From Chthonomonas sp. UBA2362 (lineage in GTDB: Bacteria > Armatimonadota > Fimbriimonadia > Fimbriimonadales > Fimbriimonadaceae), in the NCBI GenBank assembly GCA_002344135.1, contig DDTO01000004.1:423591-487590 (forward strand): a stretch of 64,000 nt of DNA, given 5' to 3'. Below, one piece after another: positions 1-8,372 of the stretch (the stretch's first letter is position 1; each line of letters opens with the position of its first letter). The notes below the pieces were generated by a model. The model saw only the letters and a program-made list of their open reading frames with translations. It was not told where the DNA came from and ran no database searches. Made by a program: the position numbers and the translations under genes.

Positions 1-335
1 GGGAAGGGAAGCGTCTTAGCCGGCCCTAGCACGTTGTAGCCGGTGACAACGATCTCGACCTCGCCGGTTGGCATCGCCGGGTTCTTGGTGTCGGGGTCGC
101 GTAGTCGGACGGTTCCGGTGACGCTTAGGCAGGATTCGCTACGAATCTCAGCGAGGTTTTGGAACCTGGAAGGGTCGAAGACGAGTTGGACGATGCCCGA
201 TCGGTCGCGAAGGTCGACGAAGCACACGCCGCCGAGGTCGCGTACGCGATGGGCCCACCCGTTCAGGATCACCTGCTCGCCTGCGTGGGAAGCGCGTGGC
301 TCACCGCAACCGTGCGTGCGTTGGGCGAAGCTCAT
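1..335 (-). CDS. aspS: Aspartyl-tRNA synthetase, N-terminal part (runs off the window)
   Basis: Class II aspartyl- (or Asp/Asn-) tRNA synthetase, which charges tRNA-Asp in the cytoplasm. Only the first 111 residues are present; the rest lies beyond base 1. They show the anticodon-binding OB-fold signature of the family: RTHGCGEPRASHAGE, then NGWAHRVRDLGGVCFVDLRD and a following IVQLVFDPS stretch. The ATG at 333-335 is chosen because it leaves the usual short leader before the RTH motif and has a GTGAGG Shine-Dalgarno-like sequence just upstream. It follows atpG by 12 nt, so it is probably in the same transcript. The catalytic domain cannot be inspected, so the discriminating or non-discriminating type is unknown. 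Confidence 0.93.
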   Translation of the reverse strand, partial: MSFAQRTHGCGEPRASHAGEQVILNGWAHRVRDLGGVCFVDLRDRSGIVQLVFDPSRFQNLAEIRSESCLSVTGTVRLRDPDTKNPAMPTGEVEIVVTGYNVLGPAKTLPF

Positions 336-347
336 GCCGGCCTCACG

Positions 348-1205
348 CTACGACTTCAGCGCCTCGGCGCCACCGACGACTTCCAGAATCTCTTTCGTGA
401 TGCCGGCCTGGCGGGCACGGTTGGCCGTCAATGTCAGCTGCTGGATCATCTTGCCGGCGTTGTCGGTCGCGCTCGTCATGGCGGTCATCCGCGAACCGTG
501 CTCCGAGGCCGTCGCTTCGAGGAGGGCCTGATAGATCAGCGTCGAGAGATACTTGGGGAGCAAAGTGCCCAGGAGTTCTTCGGGGCCCGGCTCGTAAATG
601 TAGTTCTTCGCCGCCGCGCCGCCTTCGGACTTGACGGGCTCGATCGGAAGCAGTTGCACGATCTGGGGCACCTGGCGGATCGGCGAGTAAAACTTGCTGT
701 AGCACACATAGACCGCGTCGACCTCGCCCGATTCGAAAACCTCTCGCGCCAGACGGGTGACCTCGCGAGCGTCCTCGACGCGGGCCCCCGAGGTCGGCAC
801 CGTGATCTGGTGGAGCACGCTGTAACCGCGTTTTGAAAGGAACTGGCCGCCTTTCTTACCGACGCAGATAAGATCGGTGGGCACCGTCTGCGCCCTAAGG
901 AAGTCCCAGGCCTTGCGGATCAAGTTGGTGTTGTAGGAGCCGGCGAGGCCCCGATCGGCGGTCACGAGGATCAGGCATGCCCGCTGCACCGGCCGCTTCT
1001 CGAGCAGAGGGTGGGCGGGGAGGTCGCCGGCGCCGGAGATGCTGGTCATGAAGTCGCGCATCTTGTCCGAGTAGGGCCGGGCCTCCAGCACGCGGTCCTG
1101 CGCCTTCTTGAGGCGCGCCGCCGCCACCAGCTTCATCGCTCGCGTGATCTGCTGGATGCTCTTCGAGGTTTTGATCCGCTGCCGGATTTGCTTGAGGGTC
1201 GCCAT
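348..1205 (-). CDS. atpG: ATP synthase F1 gamma subunit
   Basis: Central rotor shaft of the F1F0 ATP synthase, coupling c-ring rotation to catalysis in the alpha3beta3 head. The protein has 285 residues, normal for the family. The N-terminus (MATLKQIRQRIKTSKSIQQI) and the C-terminus (MTSATDNAGKMIQQLTLTAN followed by RARQAGITKEILEV) are the two conserved coiled-coil halves of gamma; a Rossmann-like middle contains TADRGLAGSYNTNLI. It starts 3 nt after the atpA stop with no separate Shine-Dalgarno, so translation is probably coupled to atpA. The next gene is aspS, not atpD/atpC, so beta and epsilon must be encoded elsewhere. Confidence 0.97.
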   Translation of the reverse strand: MATLKQIRQRIKTSKSIQQITRAMKLVAAARLKKAQDRVLEARPYSDKMRDFMTSISGAGDLPAHPLLEKRPVQRACLILVTADRGLAGSYNTNLIRKAWDFLRAQTVPTDLICVGKKGGQFLSKRGYSVLHQITVPTSGARVEDAREVTRLAREVFESGEVDAVYVCYSKFYSPIRQVPQIVQLLPIEPVKSEGGAAAKNYIYEPGPEELLGTLLPKYLSTLIYQALLEATASEHGSRMTAMTSATDNAGKMIQQLTLTANRARQAGITKEILEVVGGAEALKS

Positions 1206-1208
1206 CGG

Positions 1209-2801
1209 TTACGCTTGAACGGCGTCCTTGAGCGCGTCTTCGGAGGTCTTTCCGGTGTCGTAGACCTTCTGGCCGCTCTTGTCGAACTGCGCGACGAACT
1301 CCGCGTAGGCCTTCTTCAGCGTGTCTTCGGTCTCCTTGGACATCTCCTTCGTCATGCGGATCGTCTCGACGGCGTCGGCATACCGCTCCTTGACGAAGGC
1401 GAGCAGGCCCGTTTCGAAGCGGCCGACGGCGTCGTTCGGAATGTCGTCGAGGAAGCCGCTCGTGCCGGCGAAGACGAGCACGACCTGGTCGGTGACGTCG
1501 TAGGGCGTGGCGAGGCCCTGTTTGAGAAGCTCGGTGAGGCGCTGGCCGCGCAGGAGCTGCATCTGCGTGGCGCGGTCGAGGTCGCTCGCGAACTGAGCGA
1601 AGGCCGCCACGTCGCGGTATTGCGCCATCTCCAGCTTGAGGCGGCCGGCGACCGACTTCATGGCCTTGATTTGGGCGTTGCCGCCGACGCGGCTGACCGA
1701 GATACCGACGTTGATCGCGGGGCGCACGCCGGCGAAGAAGAGGTCGGGCTCGAGGTAGATCTGTCCGTCGGTGATCGAGATGACGTTCGTCGGAATGTAG
1801 GCCGATACGTCGCCGGCCTGGGTCTCGATGACCGGCAGCGCGGTCAGCGAGCCCCCGCCCTTCTCGTCGGACAGCTTCGCCGCGCGCTCGAGGAGGCGGC
1901 TATGAAGATAGAAAACGTCGCCCGGATACGCCTCGCGGCCCGGCGGGCGGCGGAGGAGCAGCGACAGCGCGCGGTAGGCCTGGGCGTGCTTGGAGAGGTC
2001 GTCGTACACCGCCAGGGCGTGCATCCCGTTGTCCCGGAAGTATTCGCCGATCGAGGCGCCCGCGAACGGCGCGAGGTACTGCATCGCGTTCGAGTCCGAG
2101 GCCGAGGCCACGACGATCACGGAGTAGTCGAGGGCGCCATTCTCGCGGAGCGTATCGACGACGCGGGCCACGTTCGCCATCTTCTGGCCCACCGCGACAT
2201 AGATGCAGTAGACAGGACTGCCGCCAGGCTCGTGAGTCCGGCGCTGGTTGATGATCGTATCGACGCAGACGGCGGTCTTTCCGGTCTGGCGGTCGCCGAT
2301 GACGAGCTCGCGCTGGCCGCGCCCGATCGGGATCATCGCATCGACGGCCTTGATGCCGGTTTGCAGCGGCTCCTTCACCGGCTGGCGATCGACGACGCCC
2401 GGCGCGATGGTCTCGAGGCGGCGGAACTCGGTCGAGGCGATCGGGCCCTTGCCGTCGATCGGTTGTCCCAGCGCGTTGACCACGCGGCCCAGCAGCGCCT
2501 TGCCCACCGGGATTTCGATGATGCGCCCGGTTTCCTTGACCGGGTCGCCTTCGCGAATCTGGGTGTCGTCGCCGATGATGACGGCGCCGATGGAGTCCTC
2601 TTCGAGGTTCAGGGCAAGGCCCATGATCCCTCCCGGGAACTCCAGCAATTCGCCCATCTGACAGTCGGGAAGACCGTACACGCGGGCGATGCCGTCGCCG
2701 ACCTGGAGCACGGTGCCGACGTGCTCGACGTCGGCCTTGCGCTCGAATTTCTGAAGCTCCTGCTCGAGGATAGAGGTGATTTCTTCCGGTCGAATAGCCA
2801 T
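1209..2801 (-). CDS. atpA: ATP synthase F1 alpha subunit
   Basis: Non-catalytic nucleotide-binding subunit of F1 ATP synthase, 530 residues. Visible features are the N-terminal helix that docks the delta/b stator (MAIRPEEITSILEQELQKFE), the beta-barrel domain (VGDGIARVYGLPDCQMGELL), the Walker A loop GDRQTGKT, and the PAINVGISVSRVGGNAQ signature close to the conserved catalytic-interface Arg. It is followed directly by atpG. No atpH, atpF, atpE or atpB precedes it; upstream are about 340 nt of palindromic repeats and two ClpS-like genes, so atpA heads a two-gene atp fragment here. I see no strong Shine-Dalgarno sequence. Confidence 0.98.
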   Translation of the reverse strand: MAIRPEEITSILEQELQKFERKADVEHVGTVLQVGDGIARVYGLPDCQMGELLEFPGGIMGLALNLEEDSIGAVIIGDDTQIREGDPVKETGRIIEIPVGKALLGRVVNALGQPIDGKGPIASTEFRRLETIAPGVVDRQPVKEPLQTGIKAVDAMIPIGRGQRELVIGDRQTGKTAVCVDTIINQRRTHEPGGSPVYCIYVAVGQKMANVARVVDTLRENGALDYSVIVVASASDSNAMQYLAPFAGASIGEYFRDNGMHALAVYDDLSKHAQAYRALSLLLRRPPGREAYPGDVFYLHSRLLERAAKLSDEKGGGSLTALPVIETQAGDVSAYIPTNVISITDGQIYLEPDLFFAGVRPAINVGISVSRVGGNAQIKAMKSVAGRLKLEMAQYRDVAAFAQFASDLDRATQMQLLRGQRLTELLKQGLATPYDVTDQVVLVFAGTSGFLDDIPNDAVGRFETGLLAFVKERYADAVETIRMTKEMSKETEDTLKKAYAEFVAQFDKSGQKVYDTGKTSEDALKDAVQA

Positions 2802-2863
2802 GGTCGTGGTAATGGGGCGGGGGCTCCCGAAGGCCCCGGCGATCGCGCCTGAGGATACCCGAT

Positions 2864-2922
2864 CCCCCTCGTCCCCTACGAGGGGAAGCTGGCCGGGAGA
2901 AGCCCGTGCCGGCAGGGGGAGT
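2864..2922. repeat. Dispersed palindromic repeat, copy A
   Basis: About 59 bp: a CCCCCTCGTCC arm, short loop and CGAGGGG arm, then a second module around GGCCGGGAGAAGCCCGTG ending GGCAGGGGGAGT. A related copy lies at 3010-3069 and the start of a third at 63980. The whole stretch 2802-3143 contains such palindromes and no convincing gene. Confidence 0.75.
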
Positions 2923-2976
2923 CATGAATGGAGCTTCAACGATTACTCTCCCTCTTCGCACCCTCCGCGGCGAAGG

Positions 2977-3000
2977 TCCCTCTCGCGGCTGCGAGAGGGA
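2977..3000. repeat. Palindromic hairpin between repeat copies A and B
   Basis: A perfect 10-bp stem, TCCCTCTCGC / GCGAGAGGGA, with a 4-nt loop. It could form in the transcript reading into atpA or act as a terminator after clpS, but there is no U-run. Confidence 0.6.
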
Positions 3001-3009
3001 TTCCGGACT

Positions 3010-3069
3010 CCCCCTCGTCCAGGACGAGGGGGAGGCGGCCCGGGCGAAGCCCGTGGCGGCAGGGGGAGT
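3010..3069. repeat. Dispersed palindromic repeat, copy B
   Basis: Same architecture as 2864-2922: CCCCCTCGTCC facing GGACGAGGGGG, then GGCGGCCCGGGCGAAGCCCG and a GGCAGGGGGAGT end. The conserved two-module layout suggests a REP/BIME-like family. Confidence 0.75.
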
Positions 3070-3143
3070 TATTCTCCATCGGGGAGGACTTCCGCGTGGT
3101 CGGGGAAAAGCGCCGTTGAGCACGCGCACTCCAAAAAGGCCTG

Positions 3144-3455
3144 TTAGGTCTCGCTCACATCGACGCGGATGCCGATGGTGGCGATGATGCCGGCGACGCG
3201 GCGACACTCGGGCTCGTCGGCGACGTGGACGACGGATTGCCCGAGATGGTCGATCTCCCACGTCTCGATGTAGGCCTCTTCCTCGTCGCAGCCGGTGGCG
3301 ACCATGAGGATGAAGATCACCTCGTCGTAGGTGTTGGTGTCGTTGTTGTAGACGGTGACGATCCAGCCGCCGCGGGAAGTGCCGGTGGACTCGATCTCGG
3401 GGGCTTCGATAACGCCGATGCCCGGGCCGTTTGCGCTGGCGCTCACTCGCTCCAT
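3144..3455 (-). CDS. ClpS-like adaptor protein, second of two tandem copies
   Basis: Predicted ClpS-fold protein of 103 residues. ClpS binds the N-domain of ClpA/ClpC and delivers N-degron substrates. The core aligns with the family: WIVTVYNNDTNTYDEVIFIL (beta strand, Asn-Asp loop, helix), ATGCDEEEAYIETWEIDHLG (second helix) and SVVHVADEPECRRVAGIIA. The classical NDDxTP substrate-pocket motif is degenerate here (NNDTNT, no Pro), so it may bind another ligand. Its start overlaps the end of the upstream copy by 13 nt, so the two are in one operon and likely coupled. The start was chosen at 3455; longer readings cross the other copy out of frame. Family call moderately sure, function inferred. 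Confidence 0.75.
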   Translation of the reverse strand: MERVSASANGPGIGVIEAPEIESTGTSRGGWIVTVYNNDTNTYDEVIFILMVATGCDEEEAYIETWEIDHLGQSVVHVADEPECRRVAGIIATIGIRVDVSET

Positions 3456-3727
3456 TCCGGTTGCACGTCGACCTGGATGCGGGCTCGCGCGATGATCGCG
3501 GCGGCTTGGCGGCATTCCTCTTCGGTGGCGAAATGAACGGCGGCCTTGCCATAGGCTTCCGCTTCCCAGACCTCCATGGCCGCCTCCTGCATATCGCAAC
3601 CGGTGGCGGCGACGAGCGTGACGAGGACGAGGTCGACCGGGGTCACGTCGTCGTCGAAGATCACGGTCATCCACCTTCCGCCGGCGCCGGGTCGGCTCGT
3701 GGTGGGCTCGAGGGCGGTCTGGCTCAT
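3443..3727 (-). CDS. ClpS-like adaptor protein, first of two tandem copies
   Basis: Predicted ClpS-like adaptor of 94 residues. The core WMTVIFDDDVTPVDLVLVTL retains the acidic DDxTP loop typical of ClpS, followed by ATGCDMQEAAMEVWEAEAYG and KAAVHFATEEECRQAAAIIA. The His that contacts N-degrons in E. coli ClpS is not visible at the expected distance before the GKA motif. The ATG at 3725-3727 fits the normal ClpS length. Its 3' end overlaps the second copy by 13 nt. Compared with that copy it is closer to canonical ClpS around the substrate loop, so the pair may have diverged in specificity. It is divergent from the HD-GYP gene at 3839. Confidence 0.77.
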   Translation of the reverse strand: MSQTALEPTTSRPGAGGRWMTVIFDDDVTPVDLVLVTLVAATGCDMQEAAMEVWEAEAYGKAAVHFATEEECRQAAAIIARARIQVDVQPEWSE

Positions 3728-3838
3728 CGGAATCAGGCTCGATTGTACCTGGGCGGGAAGGACGATCGTGCTCGGAATGGGGCACGAACTGCCTTGAAGT
3801 TCCTTGCGTCGTTTGCCGAAAATTTGATCGTTACAACG

Positions 3839-6103
3839 ATGCCACAGCGCGACCGGACTGGGCTCAGAATGTTCGTCGTTCTCACGATCGGCTTTATGAT
3901 CGTCAGCGGCGCGGTCTGTGGCCTGCTCCTCTCGGCCTCCTTGAGCAACTACCGCGAGGCCGTTCGCAGCGAATTGGCGACGGTGGCCGAAGTCGTGGCG
4001 CTGCAGGTGGACGCCGAGCTTCACGAGCAGCTGCGCGAACCCGGCCAGGAATCGACCGCGCTCTATCGGGATCAGATCGAGAAGCTGGACCGCGCCCTCC
4101 AGCGAACGAGCGGAATCCGCTATATCTACACCCTGCGCAAAGACGGCGACGGATTCCGTTTCGTCCTCGACCCGACGCCCGAAGGCGATCGCGACGGGGA
4201 CGGCGTGAACGACAAATCGCACCTGATGGATCCCTACCCCGAGATCGCGCCCGATGCGATTGCCGCGTTTCGCACCGGGACGGTTCAGGTGGACTCCGAG
4301 CCGAATCGCGATCGCTGGGGAACGTTCCTGAGTGCCTACGCCCCCGTCAAGGACGGCAAGGGACGAGTGGTGGCGGTTCTCGGCGTCGACCGAGACTATT
4401 CGCTGATCCTGGCTCACGAGCTCGGGATCAAGCGGCAGGCTCTAGGCGCGTGTTTGCTCGCCGCATTTCTGAGCCTCTTCGTCGCGAACCTGCTTTCTTC
4501 ACGCCTCGCTCGCCGCTCCACCGGCCTCGTTCGTTCTCGCCTCGTGACTGGCCTGGTCCGCTCGACCCTCTTCGAGATCGCGCTGTACTCGGTGGTGGCA
4601 ACGCTCGCGGTGGGAGGAATCGTCAGCTACTATCAGGCCGGATCGGACATCGAGAGTATCCGGGAAACCGCGGAAACAGAACAGCGCCTGCTCTCCCTGA
4701 AGGCGAATCTGGATTCTATGCACTTCGGGAGCGGCTACGATGGCGCCCGACTCGACAAGATCAGGAGCGAAGCCGCCGGCCTGGGCCAGTCGTGGCTCGT
4801 CAACGACATCGATCGCGAGCGGACTCGCGCCTCCCGAGGCGAGGCGGATTGGAACAGCCTGCAGAACTCCGCTTCGATCGGGCTCATCGGCGCCATCCGC
4901 AACGCGGTCGTCGGTCGCGCCGAGGCCGTGGAGAGGATCGGCGAGCGCAGCGACTCACTCATTTCGCTCTTCGCGATGGCGACGATCCTCTCGCTGGCCT
5001 CTCTCGTCTTCATCCGTGCGGCCGCGCGTCAGGATCAAGACCTCAAACATCTTCACGACCAGCACGTCGAGCAGCGAGCGGCCCACGGTCATCTGGTGGA
5101 GAGCCTCCCGATCGGCCTCTACGCCTATCGCGAGGGCAAGTGCGTGTATGCGAACTCCGCTTGGGACGTGTTGACCGACCGCAAGGCCGAAGAATCACGC
5201 GAGGCTGCCCTCATTCGCTCGATCCATCCCGAGGACGAAAGGAGGGTGGAGGCCACTCTGAATGGCGCCGAGGTTACGCAAGAGCCGTTCTTCATCCAAT
5301 GCCGTATCGGCGACTGGGGACGGGAGAACCGCTATCTCGAACTGCACGGCGTTCCCGTCCGCGGCACCGACGGCACTTTCCTCCACGTCCTCGCCTTTTG
5401 CCTCGATATCACGCGCACCGTCAACGCACGAAAGCAATTGAACGAGAAGAACAAGGAGATCCGCAACAAAAACCGACTCCTTTCCCGGGCGCTCGAAGAC
5501 CTCGAGGCGAACCTCATGGCGATGGTTTATGCCCTCGTCAAGGCGGTGGAGGCCAAAGACCAGTACACGGCGGGGCACTCCGCGCGGGTGATGGGCTACA
5601 GCGTTAGGCTTGCCCAAGAGCTCGGGCTCGAGGAGCGCGAACTCAAGATACTGGAAATGGGGACTCTCATCCACGATGTCGGCAAGATCGGTGTCCCGGA
5701 CGACATCCTCAACAAGCCAGCCGAACTCACGGACGACGAGTACGCCCTGATCAAGACGCACCCCGACCTTGGTTACCGCATGATCGAGGGGATTCCGATG
5801 TTCCAGGAGTGCGCCCCCATCGTCCGATGGCATCACGAGCGCCAGGATGGCACCGGCTATCCCGATGGACTCGCCGGCGACCAGATTCCGCTCATCGTCC
5901 AGATCGCTGCGATTGCCGACACGTTCGATGCGATGACTTCGACCAGAGCTTATCGCGAGGGGCTTTCATTCGAGGTCGCTCTCGACGAGCTGAGGCGCGA
6001 AGCCCTGATGGGCCGCTTCGACTCGGGCTTGATCGAGGTTCTCGCTCGAGTCGTCGGACGCGAAGGACTGCTGGAGGAATCCGTTTTGCCACGCGCTGCC
6101 TAG
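3839..6103 (+). CDS. Membrane sensor with PAS and HD-GYP output (c-di-GMP phosphodiesterase type)
   Basis: A 754-residue signalling protein. Order: TM helix about residues 11-33; extracytoplasmic sensor to about 195, including a DRDGDGVND stretch and a Cache-like end (GRVVAVLGVDRDYS); TM helix 200-222; a further two-TM unit (243-264, 376-397); PAS domain about 420-530; short coiled coil; HD-GYP domain about 550-735. HD-GYP residues are intact: HDVGKIGVPD (His612-Asp613), HHERQDGTGYPDGL (His665-His666, Gly673-Tyr674-Pro675) and ADTFDAMTS. The family hydrolyses c-di-GMP or related cyclic dinucleotides. The ATG at 3839 is chosen because the following TGLRMFVVLTIG makes a good membrane anchor; an ATG at 3869 is the alternative. 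No partner response regulator is adjacent. Confidence 0.9.
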   Translation: MPQRDRTGLRMFVVLTIGFMIVSGAVCGLLLSASLSNYREAVRSELATVAEVVALQVDAELHEQLREPGQESTALYRDQIEKLDRALQRTSGIRYIYTLRKDGDGFRFVLDPTPEGDRDGDGVNDKSHLMDPYPEIAPDAIAAFRTGTVQVDSEPNRDRWGTFLSAYAPVKDGKGRVVAVLGVDRDYSLILAHELGIKRQALGACLLAAFLSLFVANLLSSRLARRSTGLVRSRLVTGLVRSTLFEIALYSVVATLAVGGIVSYYQAGSDIESIRETAETEQRLLSLKANLDSMHFGSGYDGARLDKIRSEAAGLGQSWLVNDIDRERTRASRGEADWNSLQNSASIGLIGAIRNAVVGRAEAVERIGERSDSLISLFAMATILSLASLVFIRAAARQDQDLKHLHDQHVEQRAAHGHLVESLPIGLYAYREGKCVYANSAWDVLTDRKAEESREAALIRSIHPEDERRVEATLNGAEVTQEPFFIQCRIGDWGRENRYLELHGVPVRGTDGTFLHVLAFCLDITRTVNARKQLNEKNKEIRNKNRLLSRALEDLEANLMAMVYALVKAVEAKDQYTAGHSARVMGYSVRLAQELGLEERELKILEMGTLIHDVGKIGVPDDILNKPAELTDDEYALIKTHPDLGYRMIEGIPMFQECAPIVRWHHERQDGTGYPDGLAGDQIPLIVQIAAIADTFDAMTSTRAYREGLSFEVALDELRREALMGRFDSGLIEVLARVVGREGLLEESVLPRAA

Positions 6104-6113
6104 GCTCGCGGTG

Positions 6114-6119
6114 TAATCT
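6114..6119 (+). promoter_or_regulatory. TANNNT -10 element (TAATCT) 8 nt before the start codon
   Basis: GTGTAATCT followed by 8 nt and the ATG at 6128, with no Shine-Dalgarno sequence between. Part of the leaderless pattern described in the findings. Confidence 0.45.
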
Positions 6120-6127
6120 GCAGGCCT

Positions 6128-8359
6128 ATGCGCGCACAACTCGCCGTGCTCCTCTCGGGCGTGCCTCTCCTGGCCTCCTCCAGCCCCATCGATCGTTGCG
6201 ACGTCGTTTGGACTACTCCCAGCAAGAACTCGTCCGGCTCGATGCCGATCGGCAACGGCACTGTAGGTCTCAACGCCTGGGTCGAGGAAGGCGGCGACCT
6301 TGTCCTGCTCGTCTCGCGAACCGATGCCTGGTCGGAAGCGTGCCGGCTCCTGAAGCTTGGTCGTGTAAGGCTCTCCCTCTCGCCGAATCCGTTTGCAACA
6401 GGTAAGCCGTTGCGTCAGCGGCTCCACCTCGAAGATGGACTCATCGAGATCGAGGCCGATGGGTGCCGCCTCCGTGTCTTCGTCGATGCCGAGCACCCGG
6501 TTGCCTGGATCGTGGGGAAGAGCAGCAAAGGGATGAGCGTCCGCGCTCGGCTGGAGACGTGGCGGACCGCTCGACGCTCGCTGCAGGGATCAGAACTCGA
6601 ATCTGCCTGGACAATGAAGGGGTCGCCGAGACCCGTCTGGGAATCCCCGGACCTGGCTGCGAAGGATGGAGAGGCCGGCGTGGTCTATCACCGAAACGAG
6701 GGCTCGATCGTTCCCGAGACGATCGAGCACCAGGGTCTTGGGCCGATTCGCCAGACCATCGACGATCCTTTGCGTGACCGCTGCTTCGGCACGCGCTTGG
6801 CCAGCCTTGAACTGAAGTCGATCTCCGTGACCTCTGACGCCGTCGTGCTGGCGTCCGCCACTCCGGTTCGCAAGTTCGGGGTCCAAATCGTGACCGCTTC
6901 GGAGCAGACCGCCACGGATACGGCCTTCATCGGTGGTTTGCGACGGCAAGCGATGGCGACCCGAGACTCCGTAGCGGCTGAGCGCAGAACCGTCCACTGG
7001 TGGCGTTCGTTTTGGTCGAGAAGCCACGTTTTCACCGGGAACTTGCAGATTGATCGCGCCTATGCTCTGCAGCGATGGATCACCGCCTGCGGAGGGCGCG
7101 GCGAGTATCCGATCAAGTTCAATGGCAGTATCTTTACCGTCGAACCGTCTGTCACCGGAGGTCCCGACCACAACCCGGACTGGCGTCGATGGGGCGACGC
7201 CTATTGGTGGCAGAACACTCGCATGCCCTATGCCCCGCTCCCCGCATCCGGGGATTTCGATCTCATGCACTCGCTGTTCGGGCTTTACGAGCGGACGCGT
7301 CCGGCCTGTGAAGCGCGGGCGAGTCTCTACTACGGGGCGGGTGGCGTGTACTTCCCCGAAACCATGACGATTTTCGGAACCTACGCCAACGGCGATTATG
7401 GCTGGGACCGAACAGGCCGCAAACCCAGCGAAGTGCTTTGTCCTTGGTGGCAATACGCGTGGCAGCAGGGCCTAGAACTTCTGGTCCTGATGCTCGACTA
7501 TTCAGAGTATTCGGGTGATCGGAAGTTCGTGAAGACCCGACTCGCGCCGATGGCGCGCTCGGTGCTGGCGTACTACGACACTCGGTTTCCGCGGGACGCC
7601 TTCGGCCAGTTGACGATCATACCAACGCAGTCTGCCGAGACCTATTGGTTCGGCGTCGTGAACGACACACCGAGCGTGGCGGGGCTTCACACCGTGATCG
7701 AACGGCTCTCGCCGCACCGGAACGCCCTAACCGCCGAGGACCGCGCCCGCCTGGACCGCCTCCGGGAGGCGCTCCCACCGATCCCCTTGGGAAAACGCGA
7801 TGGCAAGATCATCATCGAGCCGGCGGCCAAGAATAAGAAGGATCGAAACAACGTCGAGAACCCTGAGTTGTATGCGCTCTGGCCGTTCCGCATTTACGGC
7901 GTGGGACGGCTGAACCTCGAAGTGGCGCAGAACACCTTCCTCAGTCGCATCGAGAAGTCGAACAGCGGATGGCAGTACGACGGGCAATGCGCCGCGATCG
8001 CCGGCCTTGCCCACGAAGCCGCCAAAAGCCTGCTTGCCAAGGTGGCGAACTCCAATCCCGCCTACCGATTCCCTGCAATGTGGGGACCGAACTACGATTG
8101 GCTGCCGGACCAGTGCCACGGCGGGAACATCATGTCCACCCTCCAGGCGATGCTTCTTCAGGCCGACCGCGGCAAAATCTACATCCTGCCGGCTTGGCCG
8201 CGCGACTGGGACGTCCGCTTCAAGCTTTGGGCCCCTGGCCGGACAGTCGTAGAGGCCGAGGTGCGCGGTGGCACGATCGTGCGGCTCGACGTATCGCCTG
8301 CTGCGAGACGAAAGGACGTGGTCCTGCCGGCGGCGATGGCAACGCGGCTGCGAAAGTAG
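6128..8359 (+). CDS. Exported DUF5703 / GH95-like six-hairpin glycoside hydrolase
   Basis: A 743-residue exported protein with a short N-terminal signal (MRAQLAVLLSGVPLLASSSP). The DUF5703 N-terminal domain is recognisable by WTTPSKNSSGSMPIGNGTVG followed by LNAWVEEGGDLVLLVSRTDA. The rest has the look of an (alpha/alpha)6-barrel enzyme related to GH95 alpha-L-fucosidases: DWRRWGDAYWWQNTRMPY, then GNIMSTLQAMLLQ and, near the end, LPAWPRDWDVRFKLWAPG feeding a C-terminal beta domain. A role in breaking down fucosylated or other plant-type glycans is inferred from the family; the catalytic acid was not assigned. The start is supported by the TAATCT box 8 nt upstream. Confidence 0.82.
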   Translation: MRAQLAVLLSGVPLLASSSPIDRCDVVWTTPSKNSSGSMPIGNGTVGLNAWVEEGGDLVLLVSRTDAWSEACRLLKLGRVRLSLSPNPFATGKPLRQRLHLEDGLIEIEADGCRLRVFVDAEHPVAWIVGKSSKGMSVRARLETWRTARRSLQGSELESAWTMKGSPRPVWESPDLAAKDGEAGVVYHRNEGSIVPETIEHQGLGPIRQTIDDPLRDRCFGTRLASLELKSISVTSDAVVLASATPVRKFGVQIVTASEQTATDTAFIGGLRRQAMATRDSVAAERRTVHWWRSFWSRSHVFTGNLQIDRAYALQRWITACGGRGEYPIKFNGSIFTVEPSVTGGPDHNPDWRRWGDAYWWQNTRMPYAPLPASGDFDLMHSLFGLYERTRPACEARASLYYGAGGVYFPETMTIFGTYANGDYGWDRTGRKPSEVLCPWWQYAWQQGLELLVLMLDYSEYSGDRKFVKTRLAPMARSVLAYYDTRFPRDAFGQLTIIPTQSAETYWFGVVNDTPSVAGLHTVIERLSPHRNALTAEDRARLDRLREALPPIPLGKRDGKIIIEPAAKNKKDRNNVENPELYALWPFRIYGVGRLNLEVAQNTFLSRIEKSNSGWQYDGQCAAIAGLAHEAAKSLLAKVANSNPAYRFPAMWGPNYDWLPDQCHGGNIMSTLQAMLLQADRGKIYILPAWPRDWDVRFKLWAPGRTVVEAEVRGGTIVRLDVSPAARRKDVVLPAAMATRLRK

Positions 8360-8372
8360 AATCGGGATCGAG

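Noticed and set aside
1011..2852. Long plus-strand open frame (613 codons) opposite atpA
   Set aside because: It is the antisense of atpA in GC-rich DNA, Arg/His/Gly/Asp-rich, with no family features.
3431..3838. N-terminal extension of the HD-GYP gene back to 3431
   Set aside because: It would run antisense through both clpS genes; the extension has no domain and the ATG at 3839 starts a normal membrane anchor.
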